A stretch of DNA of 57,139 bases from Caulobacteraceae bacterium (lineage in GTDB: Bacteria > Pseudomonadota > Alphaproteobacteria > Caulobacterales > Caulobacteraceae), in contig CANJPZ010000015.1 of assembly GCA_947476325.1 (NCBI GenBank), forward strand, positions 1 to 57,139, read 5' to 3'. The position numbers and the translations under genes were made by a program. Below the pieces are notes generated by a model that was not told where the DNA came from, ran no database searches, and was given only the letters and a program-made list of their open reading frames with translations. Positions 1 to 8,865 of this stretch are shown in pieces (within the stretch, counting starts at the first letter, position 1; each line of letters opens with the position of its first letter).

Positions 1-658
<658 letters not shown>

Positions 659-700
659 CTAGCGATGCGCGAGTCCCCTGACCACTGCAGCCCATGCGGC

Positions 701-1408
701 CTAAAGTCCTTCGTCGAGCAGCGCCTTCGAGGCCGTCTCGATCCGCTCTTCCAGCTGCTTCATGAATTCGCCACGCTTGAGGCCGGCGGGAATGGGCTCG
801 AGGTATTTAAACACCACCACGCCCGGGTATCGCATGATCCCCTTGGCGGGCCAGTGAACGCCTGAATTGGTCGCACAGGGCGTGCAGGGCAGGCCCAGGT
901 CGCGATAGAGCGCCGCCACGCCGGGCTGATAGGCTGCGGCCGCGCCGGGCTTCGTGCGGGTGCCTTCGGGAAAGATCACCACCTGGCGGTCATGCCGCAT
1001 GCGGTCCTGGGTGTCGGCCACCAGCTTGCGCAGGGCGGCGGAATGGCCCTGGCGGTCCACCGAGATCATGCCGACGTGGGTCGCGTACCAGCCGAACCAC
1101 GGAATGCGCAGCAGCTCCTTCTTCATGACGAAGCAGGAGTCCGGCAGGAAATTGAAGGGCCCGGCGATGTCGAGCAGGCTCTGGTGCTTGGCGGCGATCA
1201 GGGCCGCGCCCTGGGGAGCCTCTCCCCGCACCTCGATGCGGATGCCGCACAACAGGGCCAGGCCCAGGCGGACATAGCGTCCCCAGAAGTGCATCAGGGC
1301 GATGGATGCGCTGCGCGGCATCAGCAGGATGGGCGTGCCGAGGATGGCGATGACGGCCGATCCGCCGAACAGCCAGATCGTGAACAGCAGGGATCTTATC
1401 AGGTTCAT
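701..1408 (-). CDS. plsC: 1-acyl-sn-glycerol-3-phosphate acyltransferase
   Basis: This 235-residue membrane-bound acyltransferase converts lysophosphatidic acid to phosphatidic acid in phospholipid synthesis. An N-terminal hydrophobic segment (residues ~7-30) is followed by the catalytic H-x4-D motif (HQSLLD, residues 75-80) and the substrate-binding FPEGTR motif near residue 145. It is the last gene of the ftsE-ftsX-ydcF-plsC operon. Its ATG shares one base with the ydcF stop (TGATG), which implies translational coupling. Length is normal for the family. Confidence 0.93.
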   Translation of the reverse strand: MNLIRSLLFTIWLFGGSAVIAILGTPILLMPRSASIALMHFWGRYVRLGLALLCGIRIEVRGEAPQGAALIAAKHQSLLDIAGPFNFLPDSCFVMKKELLRIPWFGWYATHVGMISVDRQGHSAALRKLVADTQDRMRHDRQVVIFPEGTRTKPGAAAAYQPGVAALYRDLGLPCTPCATNSGVHWPAKGIMRYPGVVVFKYLEPIPAGLKRGEFMKQLEERIETASKALLDEGL

Positions 1409-2022
1409 CAGGTCTTGGTCTTCAACGGGTCATGGGGTTTGGGGCCCAGGCTGAGAAAGGCCTGGCTGCCCAGCACCGCCAGATATTTGCAGTACTCGAC
1501 GGCCATCCGCCGGGCGCCGGGGGTTGTACGCCACCAGCGGCGGGCGTCCACCTCGGACGTGGGCACCGGATAGGGGGTCAGGGTAAGACGCGGCATGGAG
1601 GCCTTCAGCTCCAGCAGGGCGCGGGGCATGTGGTAGTCGGCGGTGACCACGATCAGGCTGTTGTAGTGTTCATTCTCCGCCCAGGCGGCGGTTTCGGCGG
1701 CGTTGCCCTTGGTGTCGGCGGCGTGAAAGCCCATCTGGACGCAGCAGTCAAACAGGCCCTTGGCGGCTTTGGAGACGCCCTGCAGCTCGCGCGGCGTGAC
1801 CTCGGGATTAACCCCCGAAATCAGCAGCCGGCCGCCCTTTTCGTTCTCGAGCAGGGTGACGGCGGCGGTGATCCGCTCGCTGGCCCGGCCGGTGAGCACG
1901 ACGATGGCGTCGGCGCGCATCGGGTCCGGCGCAGGGGTCGAGCGCTCGACGCGGGCGGCGAAGGACAACAGGCCGACAACCCACAACATCAGGACGATCA
2001 GAAACGCGGCGAGGCTCTTCAT
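1408..2022 (-). CDS. YdcF-like DUF218 envelope protein
   Basis: The 204-residue protein has one N-terminal membrane segment (residues ~3-22) and a DUF218 (YdcF/SanA/ElyC) domain. Recognisable parts are DAIVVLTG near residue 40, an SGVN turn, and a conserved region with VTADYHMPRAL. Members of this family act at the envelope and affect peptidoglycan or lipid-carrier metabolism; the substrate here is unknown. It overlaps ftsX upstream by ATGA and plsC downstream by one base, so it is part of the same transcription unit. Confidence 0.85.
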   Translation of the reverse strand: MKSLAAFLIVLMLWVVGLLSFAARVERSTPAPDPMRADAIVVLTGRASERITAAVTLLENEKGGRLLISGVNPEVTPRELQGVSKAAKGLFDCCVQMGFHAADTKGNAAETAAWAENEHYNSLIVVTADYHMPRALLELKASMPRLTLTPYPVPTSEVDARRWWRTTPGARRMAVEYCKYLAVLGSQAFLSLGPKPHDPLKTKT

Positions 2023-2921
2023 GGCGCGCGCCGCAGCAGCTGGAGCGCGGCGGCGCGGGCGGCCAGGGCGCCGACCCCCGCCGCGGCCAGGGGCGCGACG
2101 GCGGCGACACTCAGGTCAATCCAGGCGACCGGCAGAACGGGCGTCAGGCCTGCCGGTCCGCCGGCCAGGCGCAGGGCGGCGGCCAGGGCGGCCGCAGCCG
2201 CGGCGCCGATCAGGGCGGCCTGGAAGCTGAGCAGGGCGAAGCGGTTGGCCATCAAACCGGCGATCAGGCGGTCCTCGGCCCCTGCGTAGTGCAGGACCTC
2301 AACCACGCCCTGAAAGGCGCCGATGGAGGCCCGGGTGGCGTAGGCGATCACGGCGCCCGTGGTTACGGCCAGCAGCAGGGCTACGCCCAGGGCGGCGATG
2401 CGGGCGATCTGGCCGGCGCGCACGATCTGGCGGGTCCACATGGAATGGTCGTCCACGTCGGCATCGACGCCGGCAGCGGTCAGGGCCTGCTTCAGGGCCG
2501 CGGCGGTGGCCGGCGCCTTTTTGTCGAGATCCAGCGCGACCAGCTGCGGGATCGGCAGATCGGTCAGCACCTGACCGCCCAGCCAGGGGCGGAGCAGGTC
2601 CTCGGCCTCGGCGCGCTTCAGCATGCTGGCCTGTTGCACGCCCTTGACGCCGGCCAGAACCTCGGTAGCGTGGATGGCGGCGGCGTCGGGCGTCTCGGCC
2701 CCGGTGGGGCGGACCAGAACGCTGGCCGAGCCGACCAGCTGGGACTGCCAGCCTTGCGCGGCGCGGTTGGCGCCCAGTGAGGCCATGGCCGTCAGGCAGG
2801 CCAGAAAGACGAGGACCGCGACCACGAACACCAGGACAGCGTCACGGCCGCCGGCCGGCGGCAGCAAGGGGCCTGGCCGCCAGGCGTCGCGCCGGAAATC
2901 CAGGATCGAGTTCAGGCTCAT
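2019..2921 (-). CDS. ftsX: Cell-division ABC transporter permease FtsX
   Basis: A 300-residue inner-membrane protein with FtsX topology: a cytoplasmic N-terminus, one membrane span at ~30-50, a periplasmic domain of ~110 residues, then three spans at ~175-200, ~222-245 and ~268-290. FtsEX couples ATP hydrolysis to peptidoglycan hydrolase activation at the septum. The start codon overlaps the ftsE stop (ATGA) and its stop overlaps ydcF, giving a fully coupled operon. The C-terminal half is rich in alanine, as usual in high-GC alphaproteobacteria. Confidence 0.88.
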   Translation of the reverse strand: MSLNSILDFRRDAWRPGPLLPPAGGRDAVLVFVVAVLVFLACLTAMASLGANRAAQGWQSQLVGSASVLVRPTGAETPDAAAIHATEVLAGVKGVQQASMLKRAEAEDLLRPWLGGQVLTDLPIPQLVALDLDKKAPATAAALKQALTAAGVDADVDDHSMWTRQIVRAGQIARIAALGVALLLAVTTGAVIAYATRASIGAFQGVVEVLHYAGAEDRLIAGLMANRFALLSFQAALIGAAAAAALAAALRLAGGPAGLTPVLPVAWIDLSVAAVAPLAAAGVGALAARAAALQLLRRAP

Positions 2922-3676
2922 CCGACGCCCCTCGGATAGAGCGTCAGACAGCCTTCATCTAGGTGCATGACTGGATGGCCTGAGCCTGCGACCAGATTGA
3001 CGTCGTGGGTGGCGACGATGACGGTCGAGCCCTGGCGCGCCAGGTGGGCCAGCAGACGCATGATGCGCGCGCCCATGGCCGGATCGACGTGGGCGGTGGG
3101 CTCATCGGCCAGGATCAGTTCGGGGCGCCCCACTATGGCGCGGGCCAGGCCCAGGCGCTTGCGCTCGCCGCCCGACAGGGTGGCGGGCATGGCCTGGCTG
3201 CGTTCGCCAAGGCCGAACCAGGCGAGAAGTTCGGTCACATCCTTGCGCCAGGTTTTCGGATTGCTGCGCGCCAGACGCAGGGGCAGGGCGACATTGTCGA
3301 AGGCGTTGAGGTGATCCAGCAGACGGATATCCTCATAGGCCACGCCCATGCGCCGCCGGAAGGCCGGCAGGGCGTCGTGGCGAAGCGTCGCCGTATCCCG
3401 GTCAAACACCGAAATTAACCCTCTTGAGGGTCTATTCGCCAAATAAATCAGGCTCAGCAGCGAGGTTTTGCCCGCGCCGGACGCGCCGGTAAGGAAATGG
3501 AAAGAGCCTGAGCGCAATTCAAAGGACAGGTCTGTCAAAACCTCCGGCGCGCGGCCGTATCTCATGCCGACGGCGTCGAAGCGCACGGCCACATCGTCCA
3601 GGGGCTCTGCCCCGAATCCCTGGGCGGCGCTGGCCGAATGTCCGTCGGAGGGATGGAGACCGGTCGTGTTGTCCAT
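2918..3676 (-). CDS. ftsE: Cell-division ATP-binding protein FtsE
   Basis: This ABC ATPase is the partner of FtsX. Walker A is GASGAGKT, the ABC signature is LSGGERKRLGLARAI and Walker B is LILADEPTAHVD, followed by the H-loop ATHD. An in-frame ATG at 3724 would add 16 residues. The ATG at 3676 (MDNTTGLHP) is preferred because it leaves ~64 bp to the divergent gene at 3740 for promoters. About 252 residues, with an N-terminal extension of ~30 residues compared with the E. coli protein. Confidence 0.9.
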   Translation of the reverse strand: MDNTTGLHPSDGHSASAAQGFGAEPLDDVAVRFDAVGMRYGRAPEVLTDLSFELRSGSFHFLTGASGAGKTSLLSLIYLANRPSRGLISVFDRDTATLRHDALPAFRRRMGVAYEDIRLLDHLNAFDNVALPLRLARSNPKTWRKDVTELLAWFGLGERSQAMPATLSGGERKRLGLARAIVGRPELILADEPTAHVDPAMGARIMRLLAHLARQGSTVIVATHDVNLVAGSGHPVMHLDEGCLTLYPRGVG

Positions 3677-3739
3677 GGGGCCCAGAGTTAACGGCCCCCG
3701 GATCGGGGACCGCGTAAGGAGCATCCGTCAAGCCGGCCA

Positions 3740-4774
3740 ATGATACTGACCTGTCCCGACTGCGCCACCCGGTATTTCGTTGACGACGCCAAGCTTGGCG
3801 GCGCTGGCAAGACCGTGCGCTGCGCTTCTTGCGGGGCGCGCTGGACGGCGCGGGCGACGGACGAACCGGAAATGGAACTGACGGCCAGCCCGGAAATCGG
3901 CGCCATGGCGGTCGAGACGGCCCCGGCGCCATCGATGGACGCCCAACCCTTCCCCGAAGCCCTGCCCAAGACCTTCCGCGCCAAGGTGGCAGAAAAGAGC
4001 GCCATGAAGCGCGCTGTCGTGCACGGCGTCATCTGGGGCTCGATGTTTGCGGCCCTGGCCGCCACCATCGCCGTCAGTATCGTCTTCCGCGTCGAGGTCG
4101 TACGCCTGATGCCGCGGGCCGCCAGCGCCTACGCCATGGCCGGGCTGAAGGTGAACGCCATCGGCCTGACGTTCGAGAACGTCTCGGCCCATCCGGCCCT
4201 GCAGGACGGCCACGCCGCCCTGGTGGTGTCGGGCACGATCCGTAACATCGAAAGCCAGGCGGTCGACGCCCCGCCCCTGCGCATCAATGTGCTGACCCGC
4301 GCCGGGGCCCGTGTCGCGACCCTGGTGCGTCCTATCGAGGATGCGCGCATCGCGCCGGGCCAGAGCCACAGCTTTGTCATTTCCGTGCTCGACCCGCCGC
4401 CGACCGCCGAGACGGTGGACGTGGTGTTCGAGATCGGAGCCCGTTCGCGCGGCCTTCGCGCGCCGGCCGGTCATGCCGTCCCGCACCTCGCGGCGGCCGC
4501 CCCCGCCCTGCGCCCGGCTGTTGAGGAAGAGCCCATGCCGGCGGTGCTGTTGCCGGCGACCGACACGGCCGCCGCCCCGCCGCCCCTGGTCGACGCCCTG
4601 CACGATCCGCTATCCGACGCCCCGGCCCATGCCCCCGCCACTAAATTCCGACCGTCCCCGCGAAGGCGGGGATCCAGCCGGACCTTAAGCCGGGCCGCGG
4701 GGCTGAGGCGCCTTGACCATGGGTCCCCGCTTTCGCGGGGACAGCCGGAGGAAAATGGGCTGAATGCCGGCTGA
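3740..4774 (+). CDS. MJ0042-type zinc-ribbon / DUF3426 membrane protein with repeat-derived tail
   Basis: 344 residues. The N-terminus has an MJ0042-type zinc ribbon, with CPDC at residues 5-8 and CASC about 21 residues later. A membrane segment lies at ~95-115, and a DUF3426 domain with beta-rich sequence spans ~130-235. Such proteins are common next to ftsE in alphaproteobacteria; their role is unknown. From about residue 303 the coding sequence runs through the REP-like palindromes at 4646-4747, so the last ~42 residues, rich in Arg and Ser, are encoded by repeat DNA. The stop overlaps the next start by 11 bases. Confidence 0.82.
   Translation: MILTCPDCATRYFVDDAKLGGAGKTVRCASCGARWTARATDEPEMELTASPEIGAMAVETAPAPSMDAQPFPEALPKTFRAKVAEKSAMKRAVVHGVIWGSMFAALAATIAVSIVFRVEVVRLMPRAASAYAMAGLKVNAIGLTFENVSAHPALQDGHAALVVSGTIRNIESQAVDAPPLRINVLTRAGARVATLVRPIEDARIAPGQSHSFVISVLDPPPTAETVDVVFEIGARSRGLRAPAGHAVPHLAAAAPALRPAVEEEPMPAVLLPATDTAAAPPPLVDALHDPLSDAPAHAPATKFRPSPRRRGSSRTLSRAAGLRRLDHGSPLSRGQPEENGLNAG
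4646..4747. repeat. REP-like inverted palindrome pair, copy A
   Basis: Two GC-rich palindromes in opposite orientation: TCCCCGCGAAGGCGGGGA at 4655-4672 and GTCCCCGCTTTCGCGGGGAC at 4723-4742, separated by ~50 bp. The outer flanks (CCGACCG / CAGCCGG) also mirror each other. The arrangement matches bacterial REP/BIME units. The same unit occurs at 10039-10144. Copy A lies inside the 3' end of the zinc-ribbon gene and just upstream of the phosphoribosyltransferase ribosome-binding site. Confidence 0.85.
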
Positions 4775-5285
4775 TCCCAGGGCGCTGATCGGCGAGGGGG
4801 AGATTGCCGCCCGCGTGGACGCCATCGCCCGCCGGATCGCGCCCGTCATTGACGACGAAACCGTCTGCATCTGCCTGCTGACCGGCGGCATCTGGTTCGC
4901 CGCAGACCTGACCCGCGCCCTGCACCGGCTGGGGCGCGATCCGCTGTTCGATGCGATGTGGCTGGCAAGCTACGGCGACGCCCGCGAGAGCGCGGGCCGG
5001 ATCGAGTTGCGGGCGGGCCTGCAGCGCGCCGTGGCCGGCCGGACGGTGCTGCTGATCGACGATGTCTTCGAGTCCGGCCTGTCGCTTGTGGAAGCCTCGC
5101 GGCTGTCTCGCGAGGCCGGCGCGTCCCGCGTGCTAACCGCGGTGTTCGCCCGCAAGCCCTGGCCTTCGCAACGGGCGATCACCCCGGATTTCGTGGCGTG
5201 GGAAGCGCCGGACGAATTCCTGGTTGGCTACGGCATGGACGATGCAGGGCGGGGCCGGGGGGATCCGTCAATCGAGTCGGTCTAG
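4764..5285 (+). CDS. Phosphoribosyltransferase, hypoxanthine/xanthine type
   Basis: A 173-residue type I phosphoribosyltransferase. The PRPP-binding loop VLLIDDVFESG lies near residues 95-105, and LLTGGIWFAADLTRAL near residue 38 resembles the PPi-binding loop of hypoxanthine phosphoribosyltransferases. Function is inferred as purine salvage in the cytoplasm. The ATG at 4764 overlaps the preceding stop; a GGAGG lies ~12 bases upstream, at the edge of the REP repeat. Its stop overlaps the convergent lysA stop by 4 bp. Confidence 0.82.
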   Translation: MPADPRALIGEGEIAARVDAIARRIAPVIDDETVCICLLTGGIWFAADLTRALHRLGRDPLFDAMWLASYGDARESAGRIELRAGLQRAVAGRTVLLIDDVFESGLSLVEASRLSREAGASRVLTAVFARKPWPSQRAITPDFVAWEAPDEFLVGYGMDDAGRGRGDPSIESV

Positions 5286-6556
5286 GTCAGCCAATCCGCC
5301 ACCGGTTCCCTCGCCAGCATGTCCTCATAGCTTGGCCTCGGCCGCACCACGGCTAACTGATCGCCATTGACCAGCACCTCGGGGACCAGCGGGCGGGTGT
5401 TGTATTCGCTCGACATCGAGGCGCCGTAGGCGCCGGCGCTCATGAAGGCAACCAGGTCGCCGGCCTCCAGGGGGGGCAGCATGCGCTCGCGGGTGAAGGT
5501 ATCGCCGGTCTCGCAGATCGGGCCGACCACGTCATAGGCCAGCAGGGGTCCGGGCCGCAGCCTGACCGGACGGATGTCGTGATAGGCATCGTACATGGCC
5601 GGCCGCACCAGGTCGTTCATGGCCGCATCCAGCACCGCGAACCGGCGGTTCTCGGGCCGCTCGTGGATGTGCAGCACCCGGGCCAGCAGGACGCCGGCGT
5701 TGGCGGCGATCACCCGGCCGGGCTCGAAGGCCAGCTGGACCCCCAGCCCGCCGATGGTTTCGGCGACCACGGCGGCGAAATCGTCCGGCGTCGGCGGGTC
5801 GGGCATGTGGAAATAGGGCACGCCCAGGCCGCCGCCCAGATCCAGCCGCTCGACCTTGAGCTCCTGGGCCCGCAGTTTTTCGACAAGGCCCCGCATCAGG
5901 GTGAAGGCCTTGCGCATGGGCTCAAGGTCGGTGATCTGGCTGCCGATGTGACAGGCGACTCCGACGGGATTGAGGTGGGCGTTGTTGGCGGCGTTGGAAT
6001 AGAGGCGGGCGGCCTCGTCGAACGAGACACCGAACTTGTCCTCGGCCTTGCCGGTGGCGATCTTGGCGTGGCCGCCGGCTGCGACATTGGGATTGACCCG
6101 GATGGCGATGGTGGCCCGCACGCCCAGGCCCTGGGCGACTTTCGCCACCGTCAGCATCTCGGGCTCGGACTCCACGTTGATTTCGGAGACGCCGCTGGTC
6201 AGGGCGAAGGCGATCTCGGCCTCGGTTTTGCCGACGCCGGAAAACACGATCCGCTCGCCGGGGATGCCGGCGGCCAGAGCGCGGCGGATTTCGCCCTCGG
6301 AGACGGTGTCGGCGCCGGCGCCCAGGTCGCCAAGGGTCTTGAGCACCGATATGTTGGAGTTGGCCTTGACCGCGTAGGCGACCAGGGGTTGGCCCAGTTC
6401 CGGGTGCTTGCGGAAGGCGTTCGTGAACACCTCGTAGTGGCGGCGCAGGGTGGCGGTCGAATAGACATAGACCGGCGTGCCGACAGCCGCCGCGATGGCC
6501 GTCAGCGGCACGCCTTCACAGGCGAGCTCGCCGTTCAAAAGCTCGAAATGGTTCAT
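5282..6556 (-). CDS. lysA: Diaminopimelate decarboxylase
   Basis: PLP-dependent enzyme for the last step of lysine synthesis. The start is set at the ATG of [11 protein letters not shown] (6556), which overlaps the stop of the lipoprotein gene as ATGA; the longer frame to 6595 would add an unlikely Arg-rich extension. PLP lysine K64 lies in AYAVKANSN. A glycine loop GGGLGVPY, an EPGR phosphate-binding motif and the C-terminal catalytic CETGDTF are all present. 424 residues, normal for the family. Last gene of argH-lptM-lysA. Confidence 0.95.
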   Translation of the reverse strand: MNHFELLNGELACEGVPLTAIAAAVGTPVYVYSTATLRRHYEVFTNAFRKHPELGQPLVAYAVKANSNISVLKTLGDLGAGADTVSEGEIRRALAAGIPGERIVFSGVGKTEAEIAFALTSGVSEINVESEPEMLTVAKVAQGLGVRATIAIRVNPNVAAGGHAKIATGKAEDKFGVSFDEAARLYSNAANNAHLNPVGVACHIGSQITDLEPMRKAFTLMRGLVEKLRAQELKVERLDLGGGLGVPYFHMPDPPTPDDFAAVVAETIGGLGVQLAFEPGRVIAANAGVLLARVLHIHERPENRRFAVLDAAMNDLVRPAMYDAYHDIRPVRLRPGPLLAYDVVGPICETGDTFTRERMLPPLEAGDLVAFMSAGAYGASMSSEYNTRPLVPEVLVNGDQLAVVRPRPSYEDMLAREPVADWLT

Positions 6557-6684
6557 TTGGCGGGCGCGGCGGCGGGCGCGGGCTTGGGATCCCACATGGG
6601 GCCGGGGCGTTCCATCTCACCGCGTTTGCCGCAGGCGGAAAGCGCCACGGCGGCGAGGATGAAGACGACGGCAAGACGGGTCAT
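6553..6684 (-). CDS. Small LptM/LppL-like lipoprotein
   Basis: A 43-residue ORF begins [20 protein letters not shown], a lipoprotein signal with lipobox LSAC (Cys at residue 18), followed by GKRGEMERP and a Pro/Ala-rich tail ending PAAAPAK. A short lipoprotein of this form directly upstream of lysA is a recurring arrangement (LppL in pseudomonads; LptM/YifL motif in enterobacteria, where it assists LptD maturation). Both ends overlap neighbours by ATGA (argH stop, lysA start). The LptM role here is inferred from motif and context; the match to the motif is partial. Confidence 0.82.
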   Translation of the reverse strand: MTRLAVVFILAAVALSACGKRGEMERPGPMWDPKPAPAAAPAK

Positions 6685-8099
6685 GTGAGCTTTTCCTTCC
6701 AGCGCCTGATCTGCGCGCGGACCTGGTCCGGCGCGGTTCCGCCATAGGACTTGCGGCTGGCGGCCGAGGCCTGTGGCGTCAGCACGTCATAGACGGATTT
6801 GGTGATCTTCGGGTCGAGTTTCTGCAGTTCGGCCAGGGGCAGGTCGGCCAGGCCGACGCCCAGCTCCTCGGCGCGTTTGACCGCCGAGCCGGTGATGTGG
6901 TGGGCCTCGCGGAACGGCAAACCCGTCTCGCGCACCAGCCAGTCGGCCAGGTCCGTGGCGGTGGAAAAGCCCGAGCCGGCGGCGGCGGCCATGCGTTCGG
7001 CATTGGGCGTCAGGTCCTCGACCATGCCGGCCATGGCGGCCAGGCTCAGCTCCAGCGCATCGAAGCCGGCGAAGACCTGTTCCTTGTCTTCCTGCATGTC
7101 CTTGGAATAGGTGAGCGGCAGGCCCTTCATGACCATCATCAGGCCGGTATAGGCGCCCATGACCCGGCCGATCTTGGCGCGGACCAGTTCGGCGGCGTCG
7201 GGATTCTTTTTCTGCGGCATGATCGACGAGCCGGTGGTGAAGGCGTCCGACAGGGTGATGAAACCGAACTGCGGGGTGACCCACAGCACGATCTCCTCGG
7301 CCAGCCGCGACAGGTGCATCGAGGCGATGGTGGCCGCCGACAGGGCTTCCAGAGCGAAATCCCGCGCCGAGACGCTGTCCAGAGAATTGGCGGTGGGGGC
7401 GTCAAAGCCCAGGGTCTTTGCCGTCATGTGCCGGTCGATGGGGAAGGGCGAGCCGGCAAGTGCCGCGGCGCCCAACGGGCTTTGGTTCATCCTGGTTCGC
7501 GCATCGGCAAAGCGCGAGGCGTCGCGCCCGAACATCTCGACATAGGCCATCAGGTGGTGGCCGAAGGTCACCGGCTGGGCCGGCTGCAGGTGGGTGAAGC
7601 CGGGCATCAGGGTGTCGGCGTTGGCCTCGGCTTTGGCCAGCAGGGCGCGCTGCAGCTTTTCGAGCTGAGCGATGGAGCGGTCGCAGGCCTCGCGCACCCA
7701 CAGACGGAAATCGACGGCCACCTGGTCGTTGCGCGAACGGGCGGTGTGCAGCCGACCGGCCACGGCACCGATCAGCTCTTTCAGCCGCGCCTCGATATTG
7801 AGGTGAATGTCCTCAAATTCCTCACGAAACGGGAAGGTTCCGTTTGCGATTTCTGCCTCGATCAGAGACAATCCGTCCTGGATGGCGGCCTCGTCCGGCC
7901 CGGAAATCACGCCCACCTTCGCCAGCATGGCGGCATGGGCGCGGCTGCCGGCCAGATCCTGGGCCGCCAGCCGCTTGTCGAAGCCGATGGAGACGTTGAT
8001 CGCCTGCATCAGCTCGGCGGGTTTCGCGGAAAACCGGCCGCCCCACATGGCCTGACCCTGGGCTGGGCCGGCGGGCGCTTTGGATGGAGGCTTGGTCAT
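6681..8099 (-). CDS. argH: Argininosuccinate lyase
   Basis: Cleaves argininosuccinate to arginine and fumarate in the cytoplasm. 472 residues of the aspartase/fumarase superfamily with the signature [12 protein letters not shown], an HTARSRNDQ motif for substrate binding and TPGFTHLQ-like ([12 protein letters not shown]) catalytic region. The N-terminus has a short extension before [12 protein letters not shown]. The start ATG at 8099 touches the ATG of the divergent tlpA-like gene (CATATG). The stop overlaps the LptM-like lipoprotein start. Confidence 0.96.
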   Translation of the reverse strand: MTKPPSKAPAGPAQGQAMWGGRFSAKPAELMQAINVSIGFDKRLAAQDLAGSRAHAAMLAKVGVISGPDEAAIQDGLSLIEAEIANGTFPFREEFEDIHLNIEARLKELIGAVAGRLHTARSRNDQVAVDFRLWVREACDRSIAQLEKLQRALLAKAEANADTLMPGFTHLQPAQPVTFGHHLMAYVEMFGRDASRFADARTRMNQSPLGAAALAGSPFPIDRHMTAKTLGFDAPTANSLDSVSARDFALEALSAATIASMHLSRLAEEIVLWVTPQFGFITLSDAFTTGSSIMPQKKNPDAAELVRAKIGRVMGAYTGLMMVMKGLPLTYSKDMQEDKEQVFAGFDALELSLAAMAGMVEDLTPNAERMAAAAGSGFSTATDLADWLVRETGLPFREAHHITGSAVKRAEELGVGLADLPLAELQKLDPKITKSVYDVLTPQASAASRKSYGGTAPDQVRAQIRRWKEKLT

Positions 8100-8765
8100 A
8101 TGCAGAACGTCCGGAACCTAAGGCTATCAGCGGGCGGCCTCGCCCGCGGATGCGTCGCCGCAATGAGCGCCGCCGCGCTCCTATACGTCATTGGCTGCGC
8201 TCCCTCCACACCTGCCGCTCAAACTAGTCTGACGCGGTTCCGCGTGGGTGATATGGGCCAGCTTCGGGTGCCCGGTCAGCTGGACGCGCCCAACCCCAAG
8301 ATGCCGGGCGTCGCGCCGGTCGCGATGCCGGCCGCTTCGCCGGCCCCGGACATGGCGATCACCGGTCCTGACGGAAATCCGCTCAAGCTGGCCGACTTCA
8401 AGGGCAAGGTGACGGTGGTCAATCTGTGGGCCACCTGGTGCGCGCCCTGCAAGGAAGAGATGCCGACCCTGGCCGCCCTGCAGACCACCTATGCCGACAA
8501 GCCCTTTGCCCTGCTGGCGGTCAACAGCGACGTCGCCGAGGATGTGGACAAGGCCAAGGCCCAGATCGCCGCCAGCGCGCCGCTGAAATTCTATCATGTG
8601 AACGGCCTCGATTTGGCCTTCGCCTTCAAGCCCGCCTCCAGCGATTTTCCAACCACGCTGATCTACGACAAGGCCGGCGTCGAGCGGGCGCGGCTGTCCG
8701 GACCCGCCGACTGGAACGGCAAGAACGCCCGCGCCCTGATAGACGCCCTGCTGGCCGAAGGGTAG
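8100..8765 (+). CDS. TlpA-like periplasmic thioredoxin, probable lipoprotein
   Basis: 221 residues if started at the ATG at 8100; an ATG at 8163 would give 200. A hydrophobic signal ends at VIGC (Cys33), a plausible lipobox. A linker follows, then a thioredoxin/AhpC-TSA domain with WCAPC in [13 protein letters not shown] and a cis-Pro region FPTTLIYD. Such proteins reduce periplasmic disulfides, often for cytochrome c maturation. It diverges from argH with no bases between the start codons if the longer start is used, so its promoter would lie inside argH; this favours 8163 or a shared control region. Confidence 0.85.
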   Translation: MQNVRNLRLSAGGLARGCVAAMSAAALLYVIGCAPSTPAAQTSLTRFRVGDMGQLRVPGQLDAPNPKMPGVAPVAMPAASPAPDMAITGPDGNPLKLADFKGKVTVVNLWATWCAPCKEEMPTLAALQTTYADKPFALLAVNSDVAEDVDKAKAQIAASAPLKFYHVNGLDLAFAFKPASSDFPTTLIYDKAGVERARLSGPADWNGKNARALIDALLAEG

Positions 8766-8823
8766 GGCGCGTGCGCCCTAATTGCCGGATGACCTATCCC
8801 GGAGTAGGTTTTCGCCCAACAAA

Positions 8824-8843
8824 CCGCCGCCTTGATGCGGCGG
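8824..8843 (+). other. GC-rich hairpin before the secreted protein gene
   Basis: CCGCCGC at 8824-8830 pairs with GCGGCGG at 8837-8843 across a 6-base loop. It lies between the tlpA-like stop and the next ribosome-binding site and has no T run, so it is a weak terminator at best or a 5'-leader stem. Confidence 0.4.
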
Positions 8844-8865
8844 GGAATGCCTTGAGGAGATGTTC

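Noticed and set aside
5579-6688. 369-codon open frame antisense to lysA
   Set aside because: High GC makes long antisense frames common; it has no family motifs and the opposite strand is a clear lysA.
6897-8099. Long upstream part of the 622-codon frame leading into the tlpA-like gene
   Set aside because: It is antisense to argH; only the part from 8100 onward has protein-like features.
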